From the NCBI GenBank assembly GCA_015832175.1, contig WJXW01000017.1:1054001-1118000 (forward strand): 64,000 nt of DNA, written 5' to 3'. Made by a program: the position numbers and the translations under genes. The notes under the pieces were generated by a model, which was not told the DNA's origin, did no database searches, and saw nothing but the letters and a program-made list of their open reading frames with translations. Origin of the DNA: Paraphaeosphaeria minitans (Eukaryota > Ascomycota > Dothideomycetes > Pleosporales > Didymosphaeriaceae). This document shows, in pieces, positions 58,341-64,000 of the stretch; position 1 is the first letter of the stretch; each line of letters begins with the position of its first letter.

Positions 58341-59224
58341 GCCTGGCTTCTCCCACCGTGCTTGTTGTTTTATCTGCACATGCCTTTTATTAGCGCACTC
58401 ATTGTACATTGGAAGCACGTCACAGCACGTCACGTCACGTCACGACTCGAACCTTTCTATCTGCACAAAAACATCATTCCACCTCATCATCGTTCCCTAT
58501 TCATGCATTTTTTTCACGCGTCGTCGCTGGACGCAGGCGTATACTGTTGGGCGAAACTGGGTGCGACTGGTTTCCGGGCCTGGATGGTCCCGCACGGTCT
58601 CTGAGCATTGGGAGCGTCATTCCTTGGTCGAATCGGCATGTTCTTTTTTATGTCGTTGCTTAGAATGGTTGCCGTCTTGGTGGGGGGCGGGTGCGATGGG
58701 GGCTCCGTGGCCTCTGGTATACATAGCTTAATATGAGGAGTTGTACGTACACACCGTGTCTGCCTGACAGTGTGGTGTGCGATTATGTATGCCTGACAGT
58801 GTTGGGTGTGTGTATATGTGGGGTTTCGGTTCTCTGCACCGCACGTTTCCGCGTGGTAGGTAGCAGGGACGTTGCATCGCTCGCTAGATGATGAAAGGAT
58901 ATCTACGGGTTTGATCGGGAGGGTGGAGGGGAGAGAGGATGGATGTATCATGAGCGGTTGGTGAGATGCCCGTGAATGGCGAAACGTCTACGGTCGTACA
59001 CTGCTGAGTTAGCTTTCTTGCATCTCCGAGGAAAGAGTAGTATGACCGGATGGGAAACCCGTTGCCGAGGGTGGTGCGCAGGGAGTGCCAACGTGGCCGG
59101 GAAAGAGGAAAGAAAAAGAAAAAGAAAGGTGGACGTTTGGATGGATTTCTTTCTTGGAGGCTATGGACATGCAAGTCGCGGGGGTATGTATCATCTATCT
59201 ATAGCGTGTCGCGGCACCACCACT
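58341..59224. other. Convergent intergenic region, no gene supported
   Basis: A GTCAC-containing short repeat lies at about 58420-58443. Otherwise only short frames. Confidence 0.6.
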
Positions 59225-60499
59225 TCACCGACGGGCCTTCTCGTCGTCGAGCTGCCGCCGCAAATCCGCGAGCACCTCGTTGCGGCGCTCGAGGTGGCTC
59301 TGCAGCCCCTCGACCTGCTCCTTGGCCGTGTCGATGTCGTCCCGGACGCCGGCCAGCCCCTTGACGGCGCCACCGTCGCCGCTGTCCAGGTCGCGCAGCA
59401 CGCCGCGCTTGTAGTCCAGCAGCATCTCCAGCTCGCGCTTGACCAGGGCGGGGGTGCTGTCGCCGCGGCGCCCGTGCCGGCGGCGCTCGGCGTCCTTTTC
59501 CACGGCCGCCATCTTGTCCTCGAGCTCCTTGAGCTGCTTCTTCAGCCGGACCTCCTCCCAGTCCTCGGTCGTGCGGCCGCCGTGGTCGGTGCCGCGCGCT
59601 CGCGCGCCGTAGTTGTGCGCGCGGTCGCCGACGCCCAGGCGCGTGAGGTAGGCGTCGCCGAACCTAGCCTTCCTCGCTGACGCCGTGTCGTCTCCGCCGC
59701 GATCGGCCCATCTGGCGCCCGCCCGCTCGACGTCGTAGTCGATGTTGGCCTTCTCGAAGCTGGCGCGCAGACTCGGCGGCACGCTCCGGGGGACGCGGAA
59801 CCCCTCGCTCCGCTGGTTCAGGATGTGCAGGAACGCCAGCGTCGCGTCCTTGCCGATGTCGCCGCGCGCCTTGGGGTTCACCAGGTTCCAGGCGAAGCGC
59901 ACGTCCGAGTCGGGCACGCTGTCGAGGCTGTCGAAGAGCGGCTGCAGCGTGGAGAAGGAGATGCTGCCGTGGGCGTCGCGGTTCGCCGTGTAGATTTCCT
60001 CGTACTTGGCCTTGTCGGCGGGCGACATGTACCAGTCGAAGCCGTCGCGCAGGCCGGGCGTGTCGTCGTCGTCTTCTACGGTTTCTAAGGCGGGCAGGCC
60101 GCCCGTCACCGCGCGGTTCGCCTGGACGAGGTGGGCTTTGGACTCGGGGACGAGCCAGTCGGGCAGGGTGAGCGGCACGTCGGATGTCTCCTGCAGGTGC
60201 GAGTGTCAGCGGCGTAGCTCGGCCACGGCGGCGGCGGCGGCGGGCAGTGGTCTGCGTACCCCGTTGATCAGGTCGAAGATGAGGCGCATGGCGACGCAGA
60301 ACTCCTCAAAGTCGAGCTTGCCATCCTTGTCCACGTCGGCCAGGTCCCACACGCGCTCGAGCTGGTCATCGCGGAGGTGGCTGTTCTTGAGCACGGGAGC
60401 GGCCTGCGTCCCGTCGAGGTGCGTCGAGCCCTGCGAGAGGGTGCTGAAGATTTCCCAGTACTTTTCAATCTCTTGCTGTTCGATGCGCCGCGGTGCCAT
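59225..60499 (-). CDS. END3: End3, EH-domain endocytic adaptor
   Basis: Exons 60260-60499 and 59225-60190 around a 69-nt intron; 401 aa, as expected for End3. The start [18 protein letters not shown] opens an EH domain with EF-hand loop [12 protein letters not shown] at residues 55-66. A second EH-like half begins at [18 protein letters not shown]. The C-terminus is a long coiled coil ([18 protein letters not shown], then [12 protein letters not shown] at the very end). End3 works with Pan1 and Sla1 in the cortical actin patch to drive clathrin-mediated endocytosis. [10 protein letters not shown] after the first domain matches yeast LPDWLIPGSK. The intron contains a stop, so retention would truncate the protein after the EH domain. 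Confidence 0.95.
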
Positions 60500-61984
60500 T
60501 GTGACAGCGCGTGTGAAGTGTGCGTACGGGCCGTGAGGAGGAGTCGGACACGAGGAGCGAGTATATTGGGCTGCGGGATGGGGATGTTGCGGTGCATCAT
60601 GGCCGAGCTCCACCGTAGGTACGGTACCTACCTAGACCAGCCGAGGATGGCCCGACTACCACCTACCACCTACCTATCTACCTATGTAGGGACTAGTTAT
60701 GTGTTTGCACTCTTGTCAAATTCACCACTCACTTAAGACGCCCTCTCCTAAGCCATCGTCATCTTCACGCTCACATCCTAGACCTCGCAGCGCTAGAACC
60801 CGGACAACAGCTCGAAAGACGTCACACAGAAATAGCATCCTGGATTCTACGCCTGCCTACCTACCTACAGCAAAGCCGTCTGTGCCCCAGTTGTGGGGTC
60901 ACTGGAGTGTTGCATTGACTAATTAGTAGACCCAGTGCTGCGGCGCGCACATGATCGTAAGTCAGAGATCCTGCACATTGTGACATACATCAAGGGAAGC
61001 CAGATCACCAAGGGAAACAAAATCACCGAGGGAAACAAAATCACCGAGGGAAACAAAATCACCGAGGGGAAATAAAATCACCAAGGGAAACAAGATCAAG
61101 CGTTGACAGCAAGGAAACTCTTGTCAAATCTGGAAGACGTTGGGTACCATATATTGTCTCTAGAAACCTGGACTTGCTAATGAGTCCGGTATTACAACCC
61201 ATGTAGTCTGCCATACCATGTGATATAATGACTCGTTCTAAGACTAGGCGCCACATGTTATGATCTTCAGCCCGAATGATATCCCGCCAAACGTGAGCAC
61301 TGCGATTCCGATACTCCAGGCCGCGCTCTTGATGCACTTCCTCTACAACAGCAATGCAGTGAGTGCTTACGTATGTGGAGTTAGAAGAGGTTGTTCAAAG
61401 GGCCATTTCCTGGGCTAGGACCCTTTCTTTGGTACACATACTGCTACTGCGCCATGTCTGTCGAATTGTTGCTCCAATGCATATGCTCGTTATCGTGGGT
61501 CGACATGATGTGGTGTGGTTAAGCGTGATTTGTACCACGATGACACTACACGCGGATCTACCTCGTGAATCAACTCAGTGGTCTTGTGTTGCACCGGGGC
61601 ATGGTACTTGCGTCAGCACGGTAAGCACGACGAGTCAATTGTCACGAAGCCGAGCGTCCAAAGCTTTAGACCTCTGCAAGAAGGCGAAGAAGGATTGTAA
61701 AACAAACCTCGTGTCAACTGCAAATTGCCCTAAACACTGATACCAGGACTGGCATTCGCTTGTGCATCTCCCCTTAATTGAAAGCTTGGCCTAGAAGGCA
61801 GAGCAGAAGGCACTGGAGATCTGCTTCCCTACCTAACTGTAGCCCAGGCCAATTTGACTGCCTGCGCGTTGGGCGCTAATCGGTTCTGGATATCGCATAG
61901 GTACCTGCTTTCCGCTCGCCCGTACCGCGAGACAGTTTTCTAGATGCTGTTCTCTACGTCTCCAGGCTCTACCTGCCTAAAGCC
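60500..61984. other. Gene-poor, repeat-bearing stretch
   Basis: Contains short CTACCTAC runs (60620-60690) and an 18-bp tandem repeat (61003-61095). Minus-strand frame 61059-61337 and plus-strand frame 61363-61740 have no motif and are not called. Confidence 0.5.
61003..61095. repeat. 18-bp tandem repeat, about five copies
   Basis: Unit AAAATCACCGAGGGAAAC repeated with small changes (ACCAAGGG at both ends). Confidence 0.85.
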
Positions 61985-62278
61985 ATGGTCGAGCTGATAA
62001 ATCTCACACTGGAGGTGCACAGCTGCATCTTCAAGTATGCCCTTCGTACTCCCGCATCTAATTTTACCAGGTCGCCTATATCGACCGCTTCGGTTCTACG
62101 TATAAGTAAATGATGCCGCGCAGATTCTAACGACGACGACGTCAACCAGCTCGCCTTGGTCTCCAAGCAAGTTCGTGAAGAGACCAAAGGGGCTGCGATC
62201 GTACACCACACAATTACCTTTGGCGGTTATACGCTGTCTATCTCAGAATCCATCCAGACTTTCAGTAGGTGGTTGTAA
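61985..62278 (+). CDS. F-box-like protein fragment, 71 aa
   Basis: Tentative exons 61985-62048 and 62127-62278 around a 78-nt intron. The product reads MVELINLTLEVHSCIFKYAL, then DDDVNQLALVSKQVREETKG and FGGYTLSISES before a stop. The pattern of an Ile/Leu-rich helix, a tyrosine-containing helix end and LVSKQVREET is common in the large, poorly characterised F-box-like families of Dothideomycetes, which are usually 200-400 aa. This copy stops early and is probably a truncated or decayed member. The first exon and intron are guesses; the second exon is better supported. Confidence 0.4.
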
Positions 62279-63013
62279 AGACGCTGCCCAGCCTCGTTGC
62301 CGCGGGTGACCGCTGCACACAAAAGTCAACCCCAAGTTCAACAAAGATGGTAAACAAAGGAGGAAATGCTGGATTTCGACTCAACGACAATCGAAAACGG
62401 AACCGTATCTAAGCCCCAGCAGAGCATGGTATGACCAACATTGAACCAAAGGCGTGAATAGTAGGTATCGCATCCCCACTCTTGAAGCGACACAGCATAT
62501 CCAACCCTTCTCGTGGTATTGTACAACACAGGAGTCTACCCCTAGAGCAGACATATCATCGAGGTTAATAATATATATTGTACGAGCAGCCGCAGGATTC
62601 TTGCAGGGGAGTTGAATGGTAGCTAGGATGTACCGATACGATACGGTACAGTATCTTTACGATCAACGGAACAGGAACGGAGACAGTAATGTCTACCTAC
62701 TAGATTATTTGCGATGCATACACATCTTCCGCAGTCGCCGATATCAACGTACGTAGCGCACGAATAAATTTCCCGTTTGAAATCTTCCCGAATTGGAAAT
62801 AGAAGGATTTGACGTCGGCAGACGACTACTTGAAGAAAACGTAGTCCCATCCTCACGAGGAGCACCTCTCATAAACAAGACGGAGCGAGTGACGCTGAGC
62901 GCGACATCACGCATCAGGGCACCGGGACATTATAACGCGACAAGGACCATGCAGGAACGGTGTGTGATGCCTAGTACGCGCGTTTTGTAGGTAATTACGG
63001 CATGTTATTGTAG

Positions 63014-63083
63014 TGTATGTATGTATGTATGTATGTATGTATGTATGTATGTATGTATGTATGTATGTATGTATGTATGTATG
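63014..63083. repeat. GTAT tetranucleotide microsatellite
   Basis: About seventeen uninterrupted copies of GTAT/ATGT. Confidence 0.97.
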
Positions 63084-63164
63084 ACCAAACGAAACCACAC
63101 CCAAGCGCAACAGCACCCCGCGTCCCTGATGAATGGCGACCCTTTCCACGTCCTAAATTTGCAT

Positions 63165-63270
63165 CTCACAACTCACGACTCACAACTCACGACTCACGAC
63201 TCACAACTCACGACTCACGACTCACAACTCACGACTCACGACTCACAACTCACGACTCACGACTCACAAC
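63165..63270. repeat. CTCAC(A/G)A satellite-like tandem repeat
   Basis: A 7-bp word, ACTCACR, is repeated about fifteen times, arranged in a 21-bp higher-order unit in which the variable base follows a regular A/G pattern. Confidence 0.9.
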
Positions 63271-64000
63271 CCTCGGTGCGCGCTCACTCGCTCACTGCAG
63301 CCACTTCCATGTAGCTCCACGACAGCCAGCAACCCCGCAAGGTGCCGGCCTCCCCAAGTGTGGCGAGTTGTCTGCTTTGTCCACCGCACCATGCACAAGC
63401 ACGCGGTATGTACATCTGCACATCCGACCGCGAAAAGGCAGAACTACCTACGGTAGAGCAGATAGCGTGGGGAACGCGTTCTACTTTGCGAGAGCGCGAG
63501 AGCGCTCTATGCCAGGGACTACCTGCTGGCGCATTTCACGTCTAGCCTGGTGACGTCTGGGGCTAGGGAAGGTGAGATGGGGATAGTGTCTTCGAAGTGG
63601 CAAGCGTCAGATGGGTGTGAGACTGGCAGTGCCGTTGCGGGGCTCGGGAGACGAGTTCCAGCAAGGCAACGAGTTCACGATGGGCATCACCAGCAGGGTG
63701 CACTGCAGGCGAAGAAGCGCGGGAGGGTTGAGAATGTCCTGTCCTGTCCTCATCCATCCAAACGCACAGCATCCAGGAGGCCACGTCGACACAAGGAAGA
63801 GGCCAATTCCATCGCCATCTCATCGTCATGCGTTGGAGAGTGCAAGCTACAGGCGCGGACACTTCTCATCTAGGCGTTCGCCTACACAAGTCTTCCACGG
63901 AGCGAGGGCGACAGCGCGTCCAAAACCCACCCAGTCGCTTTCCCCGCCGCGTCGAGCGCCAGATTGCTCCAAGACACGACTCTGATTCGTGGCAACAACA

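Larger units (their letters stand above)
62279..64000. other. Gene-poor, repeat-rich right end
   Basis: Apart from two simple repeat blocks (63014-63083 and 63165-63270), no gene is supported. Frames after 63540 are short and lack motifs. Confidence 0.5.

Overview
The window is nuclear DNA of a filamentous ascomycete (Pezizomycotina; Dothideomycetes is my guess). Protein genes are split by short GT-AG introns, mostly 45-80 nt with CTAAC-like branch sites. Two myosin-motor chitin synthases, a family restricted to filamentous fungi, sit head to head. No bacterial, plasmid, CRISPR or intact transposon features were seen. Gene models below were built by reading exons by eye and checking that every splice keeps frame.

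Layout. 1-2297 (-): 5' part of an Mbp1-type APSES/ankyrin cell-cycle regulator, cut by the window edge. 2300-3067: a GC-rich 30-bp minisatellite and a five-copy CACGTCTGAC array in the shared promoter. 3068-7396: LYR/Cup1-like protein, GNAT acetyltransferase, secreted pectin lyase. 8498-8621 (-): an initiator tRNA-Met gene whose variable loop is interrupted by a 52-nt segment with all the marks of a spliceosomal intron. 9267-12550: Ctf18 clamp-loader subunit. 13073-16462 (-): large membrane protein with a cytochrome b561-like C-terminal core. 17689-24763 (-): three unrecognised proteins, then a possible small gene. 26037-28016 (-): relic of a highly reducing polyketide synthase. 29041-29779 (-): Cys/His-repeat protein with unresolved 5' exons. 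31687-33208 (-): FAD monooxygenase. 33743-34965 (-): SAP-like N-terminus fused to a membrane domain. 35482-36827: Mme1-type mitochondrial carrier. 38471-40101: Zn2Cys6 regulator. 40875-44261 (-): eIF5B. 44995-50644 (-) and 52944-58340 (+): class V and class VII chitin synthases. 59225-60499 (-): End3. 60500-64000: gene-poor and repeat-rich, with one F-box-like fragment.

The two chitin synthases and End3 all act in polarised growth and cortical membrane traffic. Mbp1, Ctf18, eIF5B and the initiator tRNA are growth and division housekeeping genes. The stretch 25.9-33.2 kb (polyketide synthase relic, Cys-rich gene, flavoprotein monooxygenase) looks like accessory DNA, possibly the remains of a secondary-metabolite locus. 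The most unusual item is the interrupted initiator tRNA.
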